The position numbers were made by a program, and so were the translations under genes. 64,000 bases of DNA, from NCBI GenBank assembly GCA_016182845.1, contig JACPFT010000021.1:18878-82877 (forward strand), in the 5' to 3' direction. Origin of the DNA: Gammaproteobacteria bacterium. Its GTDB lineage: Bacteria > Pseudomonadota > Gammaproteobacteria > Enterobacterales > Permianibacteraceae. A model generated the notes under the pieces. The model did not search any database, was not told where the DNA came from, and saw only the letters and a program-made list of their open reading frames with translations. The number at the start of each line of letters is the position of its first letter. Within the stretch, counting starts at the first letter, position 1. This document shows positions 43,184 through 52,217 of the stretch, piece after piece.

Positions 43184-46060
43184 ATGGCGGCTATTATGAC
43201 CGAGCTTTGCATCCGCGCTCTCCCCGACCAAGACGAAAACCTGCGCGCCCTGGCCGAGCGCCGCTGGGCCGAGGCCCGGGTCCGCGAGCCGGCCCTGCCG
43301 GAAACCCATCCGCTGGTCGCCCTGCTGGGGATCTCGGACTTCCTGGCCGAGACCCTGGCCGGCCAGACGGGCCTGGTGCTGGAGCTCATCGCCAGCGGCG
43401 ACCTGGACCGCCCGGAACGCCGGGCGGCCGAGGCTGCGACACTGAGCGCGGCGGTGAGTGATTGCGCCAGCGAGACCGAGCTGCACGCGCTCCTGCGCCG
43501 CCACCGCCGCCGCGCCATGACCGTGATCGCGGCACGGGATCTCTGGGGGCAGGCCAGCCTGGAGGAGAGCCTGACCCACCTGACGGCCCTGGCCGATGCC
43601 TGCATAGACCAGGCCTTGAGTTGGCTCCATGCCCGGCAATGCGCCGAACAGGGCATTCCCTCGAGCTTCGCCGGCGAGCCCCAGGAACTCGTGGTCCTGG
43701 CCATGGGCAAGCTGGGCGCCGGCGAGCTGAATTTCTCCTCGGACATCGACCTCATCTTCGCCTACCCGGAGCTGGGCGAGACCGTCGGCGGGCCGCGCAG
43801 CGTGGCCACCGATGCCTACTTCACGCGCCTGGGCCAGCGCCTGATCGCCGCCCTGGACAAGAGCACGGCCGAGGGCTTCGTGTTCCGCGTCGACATGCGC
43901 CTCAGGCCCTACGGGGATTCGGGGCCCCTGGTCATGTGCTACGACGCCCTGGAGGATTATTACCAGGACCAGGGCCGGGAATGGGAACGCTACGCCATGA
44001 TCAAGGCGCGCCCGGTGACCGGCTCGGAAGCCGCCCGCGCCCGGCTCCTGGCCCTGCTCAAGCCCTTCGTCTTCCGGCGCTACATCGATTTCTCGGTCAT
44101 GGCGTCCTTGCGCGAGATGAAGGCCATGATCAGCCGGGAGATGCGCCGCAAGGGACTGACCGACAACCTCAAACTGGGTCCCGGGGGCATCCGCGAGATC
44201 GAATTCATCGCCCAGGTCTTCCAGCTGATCCGTGGCGGCCGCGACAGTGAGCTGCAGACCCGCAGCCTGCTCGCCGTCCTGCCCCTCCTGGGCGAACGGG
44301 GCCTGGTGGAGCCGGCCGCCGTGGGCGAGCTCCTGACCGCCTACCGCTTCCTGCGCAAGGCCGAGCACGCCCTCCAGGAGCTAGCCGACCAGCAGACCCA
44401 GACCCTGCCCGGCGACGGACCGACGCGGCTGCGCCTGGCCACGGCCCTGGGTTACGCGCGCTGGGACGGCTTCCACGCCGCCCTCGATGCCCACCGGGAG
44501 CGGGTCGAGGCCCAGTTCCGCGTGCTCATCGGCGAGCCGGCGGAAAACGGCGAGGAGGCATCGGAACACCTGGCCCTGCGCGCGGTCTGGGAGGCCAGCC
44601 TGGAGGGCGAGGAGGCCCGCGCCGTGCTGGCCGAGGCCGGCTTCCCGGAGCCCGAGGCGGCCCTGGCCCAACTCACCGCCCTGCGCGAGGGCGCCTACCG
44701 GCGCGTCCTGGGCGAGCGCGGCCAGGCCCGTCTGGACGGCCTGATGCCGCCCTTGCTTGCCGCCATCGGCGAAGGCGCCGAACCCATGGCCTGTTTGCAG
44801 CGGGTCCTGGCCTTGATCGAGGGCATAGGCCGGCGCACCGCCTACCTGGAGCTCCTGGCCGAGAATCCCGGCGCCCGTCGCCATTTGCTGCGCCTCCTGG
44901 CCCTGAGCCCCTGGATCGCCGAGCGCCTGCGCCAATACCCCATCCTCCTGGACGAGCTCTTGGATGCCCGCAGCCTCTATGCCCCGGCCAGCCGCGCCCA
45001 GCTCGCCGATCAATGGCGGCAGACCCGGCTGCGCCTGGCGCCGGAGGACGAGGAGCAGCACATGGACGCCCTGCGCGAGTTCCGCCACGCCCAGGCCCTG
45101 CGCATCGCCGCCGCCGAGCTCTGCGGCGAGCTGCCCGCCGAGGCCGCCAGCCGCCACCTGAGCGAACTGGCCGAGGTCATCGTGCGCGCCGTCCTGGACG
45201 AAGCCTGGGCCGGCCTGGTCCGCCGCCACGGCGCGCCGCCCGGCTGCGACGCCGCCGCCCCCGGCTTCGCGGTCATCGCCTATGGCAAGTTCGGCGGCGC
45301 CGAGCTCGGCTACGGCTCGGACCTGGACCTGGTCTTCCTGCACTCGGGCGAGCCCCAGGCCCTGACCGAGGGCGCCAAGCCGGTGAGCCTGGCCCAGTTC
45401 TATGCCCGCCTGGGCCAGCGCCTGGTGCACTGGCTGGCAACGCGCACCGGCGCCGGCCTGCTCTACGAGACCGACACCCGCCTGCGCCCCTCGGGCAATT
45501 CCGGCCTGCTGGTGGCCGAACTGTCGAGCTTTGCCGACTACCAGGCTCGCGAGGCCTGGACCTGGGAGCACCAGGCCCTGGTGCGCGCGAGGGGTCTGGC
45601 CGGCGACCCGGCGGTGTGCGCGGGCTTCGAAGCGGTGCGCGCCGATATCCTGACCCGTCCGCGCGAGCCGGTACAGCTAGCCGATGATGTGCGCTCCATG
45701 CGCCGGCGCATGCGCGAGCACTTGGCCCGGGAAGAGGCCGGCGTCTTCGACCTCAAGCAGGACCGAGGCGGCCTGGTGGACATCGAATTCCTGGCCCAAT
45801 GGGGCGTCCTGGAGCGGGCCGCCGAGGCACCGGAGCTGCTCGCCAGCCGCAACACCGCCGAGATCCTGCGCCGCTTGGAAGGCTGCGGTTTCCTGGAACC
45901 CGGCACCGGCACCGCCTTGGCCGAGGACTATGCCGAACTGCGCGCCCTGAGCCATGCCGCCGCCCTGCAGAACCGCCCGGCCCGGGCGCCGGCGGAGGCC
46001 TGCACCGAGCTGCGCGAGCGAGTGACGCAGATCTGCGCGCGGCTGTACCAGGAGGCGTAG
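43184..46060 (+). CDS. glnE: Bifunctional glutamine synthetase adenylyltransferase/deadenylase GlnE
   Basis: A 958-residue enzyme that attaches or removes AMP on glutamine synthetase in response to PII and glutamine. Two nucleotidyltransferase domains are visible: MGKLGAGELNFSSDIDLIF in the N-terminal half (deadenylylation) and GKFGGAELGYGSDLDLVF in the C-terminal half (adenylylation), each with the catalytic Gly-Ser/Asp-x-Asp pattern. The start is uncertain: ATGs at 43184 and 43196 are both in frame with weak Shine-Dalgarno sequences. The TAG stop lies at the outer end of a palindromic repeat. Confidence 0.94.
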   Translation: MAAIMTELCIRALPDQDENLRALAERRWAEARVREPALPETHPLVALLGISDFLAETLAGQTGLVLELIASGDLDRPERRAAEAATLSAAVSDCASETELHALLRRHRRRAMTVIAARDLWGQASLEESLTHLTALADACIDQALSWLHARQCAEQGIPSSFAGEPQELVVLAMGKLGAGELNFSSDIDLIFAYPELGETVGGPRSVATDAYFTRLGQRLIAALDKSTAEGFVFRVDMRLRPYGDSGPLVMCYDALEDYYQDQGREWERYAMIKARPVTGSEAARARLLALLKPFVFRRYIDFSVMASLREMKAMISREMRRKGLTDNLKLGPGGIREIEFIAQVFQLIRGGRDSELQTRSLLAVLPLLGERGLVEPAAVGELLTAYRFLRKAEHALQELADQQTQTLPGDGPTRLRLATALGYARWDGFHAALDAHRERVEAQFRVLIGEPAENGEEASEHLALRAVWEASLEGEEARAVLAEAGFPEPEAALAQLTALREGAYRRVLGERGQARLDGLMPPLLAAIGEGAEPMACLQRVLALIEGIGRRTAYLELLAENPGARRHLLRLLALSPWIAERLRQYPILLDELLDARSLYAPASRAQLADQWRQTRLRLAPEDEEQHMDALREFRHAQALRIAAAELCGELPAEAASRHLSELAEVIVRAVLDEAWAGLVRRHGAPPGCDAAAPGFAVIAYGKFGGAELGYGSDLDLVFLHSGEPQALTEGAKPVSLAQFYARLGQRLVHWLATRTGAGLLYETDTRLRPSGNSGLLVAELSSFADYQAREAWTWEHQALVRARGLAGDPAVCAGFEAVRADILTRPREPVQLADDVRSMRRRMREHLAREEAGVFDLKQDRGGLVDIEFLAQWGVLERAAEAPELLASRNTAEILRRLEGCGFLEPGTGTALAEDYAELRALSHAAALQNRPARAPAEACTELRERVTQICARLYQEA

Positions 46061-46145
46061 GGTGGATTCGCGCCCAAGGCGCAATCCACCAATTCACGGC
46101 GCCGAAGAAAAGGCGGATTGCCGCTGCGCGGCGAATCCGCCCTAC
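46057..46145. repeat. Two-arm palindromic repeat (family B, copy 3) supplying the glnE stop codon
   Basis: It starts GTAGGGTGGATTCGCGCC and ends GGCGAATCCGCCCTAC. The arms fold individually (GGTGGATTCGCGCC with GGCGCAATCCACC; GGCGGATTGCCGC with GCGGCGAATCCGCC). The TAG at 46058-46060 is both the repeat end and the glnE stop. Confidence 0.8.
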
Positions 46146-46165
46146 CCCGGCGGCCTCGCGCCTCT

Positions 46166-46173
46166 GCTATAAT
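46166..46173 (+). promoter_or_regulatory. Extended -10 promoter upstream of the CHCC zinc-finger/waa genes
   Basis: TGCTATAAT is a perfect extended -10 element, 34 bases before the GTG start at 46207. It lies just after the repeat that ends glnE, so the downstream genes have their own promoter. Confidence 0.55.
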
Positions 46174-46206
46174 TGCCGGCTTTTCCCACAGCCCGAGGAC
46201 CTCCCC

Positions 46207-46404
46207 GTGAGCGACACCGCCAGCAAGCCGACCCAGCCCATCAAGGTCAAAGCCGCCGATCTGCCCCTGTGCTGCCCGAGCCCGGCCACGGCCCTGTGGA
46301 GCCAGCATCCCCGCGTCTACCTGGACCTGTCCAAGACCGGCACGGCGAAATGCCCCTACTGCGGTTTCGAATTCGTCCTCGAAGGCAAGGCCTCCGCCCA
46401 CTGA
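46207..46404 (+). CDS. CHCC-type zinc-finger domain protein
   Basis: A 65-residue protein starting at a GTG with GAGGAC upstream. The zinc ligands of the CHCC finger are visible: a Cys in LCCPSP, His in SQHPRVYLDL, and the pair CPYC. The family is related to mitochondrial NDUFS6; its bacterial role is unknown. It is commonly found beside ilvE/waaF in gammaproteobacteria. waaF starts 13 bases downstream. Confidence 0.8.
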   Translation: MSDTASKPTQPIKVKAADLPLCCPSPATALWSQHPRVYLDLSKTGTAKCPYCGFEFVLEGKASAH

Positions 46405-46417
46405 GCCGGCCCTGCCC

Positions 46418-47491
46418 GTGTCCGTTTCCGCCCCGCGCAGCCTGATCGTCGGCCCCTCCTGGGTCGGCGACATGGTCATGGCCCAGGTCTTGTTCCGTCT
46501 GCTCAAGGCGGCTCAGCCCGAGGTCGCCATCGATGTCCTGGCCCCGGACTGGAGCAGGCCGCTCCTGGAACGCATGCCCGAGGTGGACCGGGCCCTGTCC
46601 CTACCCTTCGGCCATGGCGAGCTGCGCCTCGCCGATCGCTACCGCCAGGGCAAGGCCCTGCGCGACCAGGGCTATGAGCAGGCCTTCGTCCTGCCCAATT
46701 CCCTGAAATCGGCCCTGCTGCCGGCCTTCGCGCGCATCCCCGTTCGTACCGGCTGGCGCGGCGAGCTGCGCTACGGCTGGCTCAACGATCTGCGCCCCCT
46801 GGACAAGGCCCGCTACCCGCTGATGATCGAGCGTTTTGCGGCCCTGGCCTTTCCCGAGGGCATGCCCCTGCCCGAGCCCCTGCCCTGGCCTCAGCTCGCC
46901 GTGTCGCCGCAGAGCGTGGCCGCCGCCCTGGAAAGGCTGGGCCTCAACACCGCGCAGCCGGTTCTGGCGCTCTGCCCTGGTGCCGAGTTCGGCCCGGCCA
47001 AACGCTGGCCGGAGCGTCACTACACCACCGTGGCCCGCTATTTCCAGGCTTATGGCTGGCAGGTCTGGCTGTTCGGCTCGGCCAAGGACAAGGCGGTCGC
47101 CGAGGCCATCAAGAACGGCGCGGGCCGGGATTGCCGCGTGTTGACCGGCGACACCAGCCTCGCCGAGGCCATCGACTTATTGGCCCAGGCCAACCTCGTG
47201 GTCAGCAACGATTCCGGCCTGATGCACATCGCCGCCGCCACCGGACGCCGGCTGATCGTGCCCTATGGCTCCTCCTCGCCGGACTTCACCCCGCCCCTGT
47301 CCAAGACCGTGCGCGTACTGCGCCTGGGACTGGAATGCAGCCCCTGCTTCCAAAGGGAATGCCCGCTCAAGCACCTGAACTGCCTGGAACAGCTGGAGCC
47401 GGGCATGGTCATCACGGCCGCGCGGGAACTCCTGGAGGAGCCCCTGTCCCTGGCCCGGGAACTGTCCGTAAACAGCGAGCCCCAGTCGTGA
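46418..47491 (+). CDS. waaF: ADP-heptose--LPS heptosyltransferase II WaaF
   Basis: A 357-residue GT9 glycosyltransferase that adds the second heptose to the LPS inner core. It has the WaaF hallmark LIVGPSWVGDMVMAQ at the N-terminus, LPNSLKSAL, the donor-binding CPGAEFGPAKRWP, and NDSGLMHIAAA. It starts with a GTG. A Cys-rich C-terminal stretch (CSPCFQRECP) is characteristic of many heptosyltransferases. Its stop overlaps the waaG start (GTGA). Confidence 0.94.
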   Translation: MSVSAPRSLIVGPSWVGDMVMAQVLFRLLKAAQPEVAIDVLAPDWSRPLLERMPEVDRALSLPFGHGELRLADRYRQGKALRDQGYEQAFVLPNSLKSALLPAFARIPVRTGWRGELRYGWLNDLRPLDKARYPLMIERFAALAFPEGMPLPEPLPWPQLAVSPQSVAAALERLGLNTAQPVLALCPGAEFGPAKRWPERHYTTVARYFQAYGWQVWLFGSAKDKAVAEAIKNGAGRDCRVLTGDTSLAEAIDLLAQANLVVSNDSGLMHIAAATGRRLIVPYGSSSPDFTPPLSKTVRVLRLGLECSPCFQRECPLKHLNCLEQLEPGMVITAARELLEEPLSLARELSVNSEPQS

Positions 47492-48615
47492 GCCGGCTGC
47501 TCTTCGTCGTCGCCAAGTGGTTCGAGTTCGGCGGCATGCAGCGTTCGCTCCTGCGCATCGCCGAAGCCTGCGCGGCGCGCGGCGCGGACGTGGACGTCCT
47601 CTGCGGGCGCTGGGAGGGCGATAAGCCGACCGGGATCCGCGTCATCGAACACCCCCTCAAGGCCTGGAGCAACGAGGGCAAGAACCGGGAACTGGCCGGC
47701 CATATCGCGCGTCTCAAGGCCGATGGCGGCTATGACGCCGTGGTCGGCTTCATGAAGTTCCCGCACCTGGACGTTTATTACGCCGGCGATCCCTGCTTCG
47801 CCGAGCGCTTCGCCCGGGGCAAGCCGGCCTGGCTGCGCTTCCTGCCCCGCTACCGCCATTTCCTCAAACTGGAGGAGGCGGTCTTCGGGCCGGCCAGCGA
47901 GGCCGAGATCCTGCTCTTCGCCCACGCCGAACAGGCCCATTACCAGCGCCATTACGGAACGCCCGACGCCCGCTTCCATGTCCTGCCGCCGGGCATCAAC
48001 CGGGCGCGCCTGGACGACGTGGCCCCCGAGGCGCCGGCAGCCTTGCGCGCCGAGCTGGGCCTGGCCGCCGAGGAGCGAGTCGTACTGCATGTCGGCTCCA
48101 GCTTCCGCATCAAGGGCGTCGACCGGCTGCTGGCCGGCTACGCAGCCCTGCCCGAGGCCCTGCGCGCCAGCCATCGCCTGGTCATCGTCGGCGACGACGA
48201 GCCGGGACCCTTCCGGGCCCAGGCGAAAAGATGGGGCATCGCCTCCCGCGTCCTGTTCACCGGCGCGCGCCGCGACATGGCCAGCTTCTACCGCATCGCC
48301 GATGCCCTGGTGCACCCGGCCTATTCCGAGAACACCGGCACCACCCTGCTGGAAAGCCTGATCCTGGGCGTGCCGGTCCTGGCCTCGGGCATCTGCGGCT
48401 TCGCTCACCATGTCGTCGATGCCGATACCGGCCTCGTCTGTCCCGAACCCTTCGACCAGGCCCGCTTCAATGCCCAATTCGCCGAGCTGCTGAGCTCGCC
48501 GCGCCGCCCGGACTGGCAGGCCAATGGCCGGCGCTACGGCCAGACCCAGGATCTCTACGGTCTCATCGACAAAGCCGCCGAGCTCATACTCGCCCGCGCA
48601 GGACGTTCTTCATGA
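47488..48615 (+). CDS. waaG: LPS core glucosyltransferase WaaG-type
   Basis: A 375-residue GT4 (GT-B fold) glycosyltransferase, the length of E. coli WaaG. The start is a GTG that overlaps the waaF stop; the open frame further upstream is a shadow of waaF. Visible motifs: FEFGGMQRSLLRIAE near the N-terminus, VGSSFRIKGVDRLL, and the family E-x7-E donor motif HPAYSENTGTTLLESLILGVP. It adds the first outer-core hexose to heptose II. It overlaps waaP by 4 bases (ATGA). Confidence 0.9.
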   Translation: MSRLLFVVAKWFEFGGMQRSLLRIAEACAARGADVDVLCGRWEGDKPTGIRVIEHPLKAWSNEGKNRELAGHIARLKADGGYDAVVGFMKFPHLDVYYAGDPCFAERFARGKPAWLRFLPRYRHFLKLEEAVFGPASEAEILLFAHAEQAHYQRHYGTPDARFHVLPPGINRARLDDVAPEAPAALRAELGLAAEERVVLHVGSSFRIKGVDRLLAGYAALPEALRASHRLVIVGDDEPGPFRAQAKRWGIASRVLFTGARRDMASFYRIADALVHPAYSENTGTTLLESLILGVPVLASGICGFAHHVVDADTGLVCPEPFDQARFNAQFAELLSSPRRPDWQANGRRYGQTQDLYGLIDKAAELILARAGRSS

Positions 48616-49430
48616 TTCGCATCGAGTCGGCCTACCGCTATCAGTTCCGGCAATTCGCCCGCTTCGAGGATTTCTTCAAGCTCGAGGGCAAGACCGCCAA
48701 GAAAGCCCATAACCGGCATATCCGCAGCTTCGAGCTGGACGGCCGGTGCTATTACATCAAGAACCACGCCGGCGTGGGCTGGAAGGAAATCCTCAAGAAC
48801 CTGCTGGCCCTGCGCCTGCCGGTCATCACCTCCCGCACCGAGTGGAAGGCCATCGCCTACCTGCGCTACCTGGGGATCCCCACGCTGACGCCCGTGGCCT
48901 ATGGCATCAAGGGCCTGAACCCGGCCAGCCGGCGCTCCTTCCTAATCACCGAGGACCTGGGGCCGAACATCACCCTGGACGCACTGACCCGCGACTGGCC
49001 AAACCGGCCACCGCCCCGCGCCCTGAAGCAGGCCCTGTTGAGCGGCGTGGCGCGCATCGCCGGGCGCGTGCACAGCCATGGCTTCAACCACCGGGACTTC
49101 TACCTCTGCCATTTCCTCCTGGATCTCAGCCGGGGCGAAGCCTCCTACGATCCGGCGACCCTGCGCCTGATCCTCATCGATCTGCACCGTGCCCAGGTCC
49201 GCCACATCACCCCCAAACGCTGGGTGATCAAGGACGTGGGCAGCCTGTATTTCTCCGCCATGGCCATAGGCCTGACCCGCCGCGACCTGCTGCGCTTCAT
49301 GGCCCACTACCAGGGCACGGACTGGCGCAACACGCTGATCCGCGACGAGAAATTCTGGCTGGCCGTGCGGACGCGCGCCGAGAGCCTGTACCAGAAGGCC
49401 CACGGCCACCCCGCGCCGCGCCTGCTGTGA
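48612..49430 (+). CDS. waaP: LPS core heptose(I) kinase WaaP
   Basis: A 272-residue kinase of the eukaryotic-like fold that phosphorylates heptose I of the LPS core. Diagnostic segments are YYIKNHAGVGWKEILKNLL (ATP Lys), FLITEDLGP, the catalytic loop FNHRDFYLCHFLLDL and metal-binding LILIDLHRAQVR. The order waaF-waaG-waaP with overlapping starts matches Pseudomonas-type core operons, in which WaaP is essential for outer-membrane integrity. Confidence 0.92.
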   Translation: MIRIESAYRYQFRQFARFEDFFKLEGKTAKKAHNRHIRSFELDGRCYYIKNHAGVGWKEILKNLLALRLPVITSRTEWKAIAYLRYLGIPTLTPVAYGIKGLNPASRRSFLITEDLGPNITLDALTRDWPNRPPPRALKQALLSGVARIAGRVHSHGFNHRDFYLCHFLLDLSRGEASYDPATLRLILIDLHRAQVRHITPKRWVIKDVGSLYFSAMAIGLTRRDLLRFMAHYQGTDWRNTLIRDEKFWLAVRTRAESLYQKAHGHPAPRLL

Positions 49431-49440
49431 GAGCCGGTTC

Positions 49441-50817
49441 ATGAGCGAGCTCGCGGCACTGCGCGCCGCCAGCCGGGGCGAGGCGGACTATCCCCGGCAA
49501 TTGCAGCTGGCCGGACAGAGCTTCCAGGCGGAATCCCTGCTGCGCGCCCTGCCCGGCAAGCGCCTGGTCGTGGCCGGCCGCTACGGGGAACGGCCGGCGG
49601 TGGCCAAGTGCTTCCTCGATGCCAGACGCGGCGCAGCCCATGCCCGGCGCGAGCTGGAGGGCCTGGAGCGCCTGCGCGCCGCCGGCCTGGCCACCCCGGA
49701 GCTCCTGGCTTCGCTCACGCTGGAGGGCGCGCCGCTCCTGCTCACCGCGTTCCTCCCGGAGGCCCAGGCCTTGAGCCGGCTCTGGGACGGCCTGGACCGC
49801 GAGTCCAAGGCCCGCTGGCTGCAGCGGGCGGTAGGCGATCTGGCCCGGCTGCACGGCGCCGGCCATGGCCACCGTGATGCCCATTTCGGCAACCTGCTGG
49901 TCGATGGCGAGACCCTGGTCTGGCTGGATGGCGACGCCGTCCAGCCCCTGGCCTCGCCCGCCGAGGCCGAGGCCAACCTGGCCCTGTTCCTGGCCCAGCT
50001 GCCCGCTTACGACATTCCCCTGGCCGAGACCGCCTACGAGGTCTATGCCGCCGCGCGTGGCCTGGCCGGCGACTGGCCGCGCTTCGAGCGAGAAACGCTG
50101 TTCGGCGCGCGCCGAACGCGATTGGCCCAGCAATACTCCAAGGCCGGCCGCGAATGCACCGCCGTGCATGTCGAGCAAGGCCCCGGGCGCTGGTTCGCCT
50201 GCCGCCGCGAGCTGGCCGGCGCCGATTGGGAAACCTTCATCGCCGAGCCCGATGCCCTGTTCCAACATCCCTTGGCCCTGCTCAAGGACGGCAATAGCGC
50301 CACGGTGATCCGCACGCGCCTGGCCGGGCGCGACGTGGTGCTCAAGCGTTACAACCTCAAGGATTTCGGGCATGGCCTGGCGGTGGCCCTGCGCCCGGTG
50401 AGCCGCGCCCGGAATGCCTTCGCCTTCGGCCTCATGCTGGAGAAGCTGGGCCTGGGCACGCCTTCGCCCCTGGCGGTCCTGGAAACGCGCTGGGGCCCCT
50501 GGCGGCGGCAGTGCTACCTGGTTTGCGACTACAGCCCCGCGCGGGACTGCCGCGAAGGACTGCAGGAGGAGCCGCGCCTGACGGGCGTCATCGGCGCTTG
50601 CTTGAACGGGCTTTGGGCGGCGGGGCTCTGCCACGGCGATCTGAAGGCCAGCAATGTCCTGGAGCTGGCCGGACAGCCGGTCTTGATCGATCTCGACTCC
50701 ATGCGCCTGGCGAAGGATCCGGAGGATCTGCGCCGGGGCCGGGACAAGGACAGGCTGCGCTTCCTGCGCAATTTCCGCGAACAGCCGGAGCTAGCGGCCG
50801 GCTTCTCCCTGGACTGA
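49441..50817 (+). CDS. Tandem LPS-kinase-like protein (two InaA/WaaP-type kinase domains)
   Basis: A 458-residue protein with two successive kinase-like domains. Domain 1 (about 30-210) has AVAKCFLD (ATP Lys), the catalytic loop HGHRDAHFGNLLVD and the metal-binding LVWLDGD. Domain 2 (about 275-450) has VVLKRYNL (ATP Lys), LCHGDLKASNVL and VLIDLDSMRL. Each domain keeps the Lys, catalytic Asp, Asn and metal Asp, so both may be active. It lies 10 bases after waaP and probably phosphorylates further LPS-core sites. Pseudomonas core operons contain several such kinase genes after waaP, as separate genes as far as I recall. It overlaps the convergent gene by 27 bases. Confidence 0.8.
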   Translation: MSELAALRAASRGEADYPRQLQLAGQSFQAESLLRALPGKRLVVAGRYGERPAVAKCFLDARRGAAHARRELEGLERLRAAGLATPELLASLTLEGAPLLLTAFLPEAQALSRLWDGLDRESKARWLQRAVGDLARLHGAGHGHRDAHFGNLLVDGETLVWLDGDAVQPLASPAEAEANLALFLAQLPAYDIPLAETAYEVYAAARGLAGDWPRFERETLFGARRTRLAQQYSKAGRECTAVHVEQGPGRWFACRRELAGADWETFIAEPDALFQHPLALLKDGNSATVIRTRLAGRDVVLKRYNLKDFGHGLAVALRPVSRARNAFAFGLMLEKLGLGTPSPLAVLETRWGPWRRQCYLVCDYSPARDCREGLQEEPRLTGVIGACLNGLWAAGLCHGDLKASNVLELAGQPVLIDLDSMRLAKDPEDLRRGRDKDRLRFLRNFREQPELAAGFSLD

Positions 50818-51153
50818 AGCCCCGCGTCCCAGCTGCCGCGACAACTCCGCGACCATGCGCCCCTGCAAGGCCAGGAAGCACATCTTATAGTCGGCGACGA
50901 GGGACCAGAGCGGATAGCGGAAGGTCGCCGGGCGGTTCTTCTCGATAAGGAAATGCCCCGCCCAGGCCGGGCCATAGCCGGCCAGCGGCACCAGCAACAA
51001 GGCCAGCCATTGGGCACTCAGCAGGGCATAGAGCAAGGCGAGGCTAGCGGAAATCGTGCCGACATAATGCAGGGCCCGGTTCTTGCGCAGGCGATGCTGG
51101 GCCAGGTAATAGGGCCAAAAGGCCTCGAAGCTGGCTAGGGGGTGGGAAGGCAT
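50791..51153 (-). CDS. Mpo1/DUF962-family membrane protein
   Basis: A 120-residue protein with two or three hydrophobic segments. The family signature appears as FEAFWPYYLAQHRLRKNRALHYVGT and GYGPAWAGHFLIEKNRPATFRYPLWSLVADY, including the conserved His residues. The yeast relative Mpo1 is an iron-dependent dioxygenase acting on 2-hydroxy fatty acids; bacterial members are uncharacterised. Its stop lies inside the convergent kinase gene (27-base overlap). Confidence 0.8.
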   Translation of the reverse strand: MPSHPLASFEAFWPYYLAQHRLRKNRALHYVGTISASLALLYALLSAQWLALLLVPLAGYGPAWAGHFLIEKNRPATFRYPLWSLVADYKMCFLALQGRMVAELSRQLGRGASVQGEAGR

Positions 51154-51243
51154 GCATCGGCTCCAGCCGGGTGGCTGTCTTCCTTGTAGCGCAGCGCGGC
51201 GGACGGGGAAAGCCGCGGCGCAGCATGACGGCGTCCTGGAACG

Positions 51244-51273
51244 TCAAAAGCCCGGGGAAACCCGGGCTTTTGA
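51244..51273 (-). terminator. Intrinsic terminator of the FKBP gene
   Basis: A 13-bp perfect stem (TCAAAAGCCCGGG with CCCGGGCTTTTGA) around a 4-base loop, flanked by A/T runs on both sides, lies 24 bases beyond the FKBP stop. It would work in either direction. Confidence 0.85.
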
Positions 51274-51296
51274 CCGAAACGGAACTAGGTTCGCGT

Positions 51297-52109
51297 TTAC
51301 TTCTTCGCCTGTTCGGCGGCCGGCTTGACGATGTCCAGCAGTTCCACGTCGAAGAGCAGCACGGAGTTGGCCGGGATGCCCGGGCGGCCGGATTCGCCGT
51401 AGGCCAGCTCGGAGGGAATGGCCAGCTGCCACTTGGAACCCACCGGCATCAGCTGCAGGGCTTCGACCCAGCCCTTGATGACCTGGGTCACGCCGAAGGT
51501 GGCCGGTTCGTTGCGATCGTAGGACGAATCGAACTTGCTGCCGTCGATGAGGGTGCCGGCGTAGTGAACCTTGACCTGGTCGCTGTCCTTGGGCTTGGCG
51601 CCCTTGCCTTCGGTGACGATCTTGTACTGCAGGCCCGACTTCAGGGTGGTCCAGCCTTCTTTCTTGGCATTGGCGGCCAGGAAGTCGGCGCCCTTCTTCT
51701 TGTTGTCTTCGCCTTCGGCTTTGGCCTTGGCGGCGGCCTTCTCCTGGGCGACCTTCTGCTTGGCTTCCAGCTCACCCTGGAATTTTTCCAGGACGGCCTT
51801 CTGCTGTTCTTCGGTCAGGGCGGTTTTGCCGGCCAGGGTCTCGGAAATGCCGCGCATAATGACTTCGCTGTTGAGCGTGACTTCGATTTCCTTCAGGCCA
51901 TCGATATTGCGCTTGACGTTGTTGCCGATGTTCATGCCCACGGCATAGGCGACCTGGTCGGCTTCCGGGATGGTGGTCGCGGCGGCCGGGGCGGCCTGCT
52001 CGGTCTTGGCGGCTTCGGCCGGCTTGGCGGCGTCAGCGGTCTTGTTCTCTTCTTTGCAGGCAAACAGGGCGGCGGACAGGGCCACGGCCACGAGGGTCTT
52101 CTTCATCAT
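51297..52109 (-). CDS. FKBP-type peptidyl-prolyl isomerase lipoprotein (FkpA/Mip-like)
   Basis: A 270-residue protein with lipobox LFAC, an Ala/Lys-rich linker, an FKBP_N dimerisation domain with a long helix (about 60-150; EKFQGELEAKQKVAQEKAAA), and a C-terminal FKBP domain (VKVHYAGTLIDGSKFDSSYDRNEP, GWVEALQLMPVGSKWQLAIPSELAYG). It assists folding of outer-membrane and periplasmic proteins. The start is uncertain among ATGs at 52118, 52109 and 52106; 52109 has AGG at nine bases. A strong terminator follows. Confidence 0.88.
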   Translation of the reverse strand: MMKKTLVAVALSAALFACKEENKTADAAKPAEAAKTEQAAPAAATTIPEADQVAYAVGMNIGNNVKRNIDGLKEIEVTLNSEVIMRGISETLAGKTALTEEQQKAVLEKFQGELEAKQKVAQEKAAAKAKAEGEDNKKKGADFLAANAKKEGWTTLKSGLQYKIVTEGKGAKPKDSDQVKVHYAGTLIDGSKFDSSYDRNEPATFGVTQVIKGWVEALQLMPVGSKWQLAIPSELAYGESGRPGIPANSVLLFDVELLDIVKPAAEQAKK

Positions 52110-52217
52110 CTTGAACATCCTACGAAACGACGCCGGGGGTCGGCACGAAAACGCCCGATATTAGCCGCTTGCGGGCCAGAACCCAAGCGCCTCGCGCGGA
52201 AAAAATAGCTACCCCGT

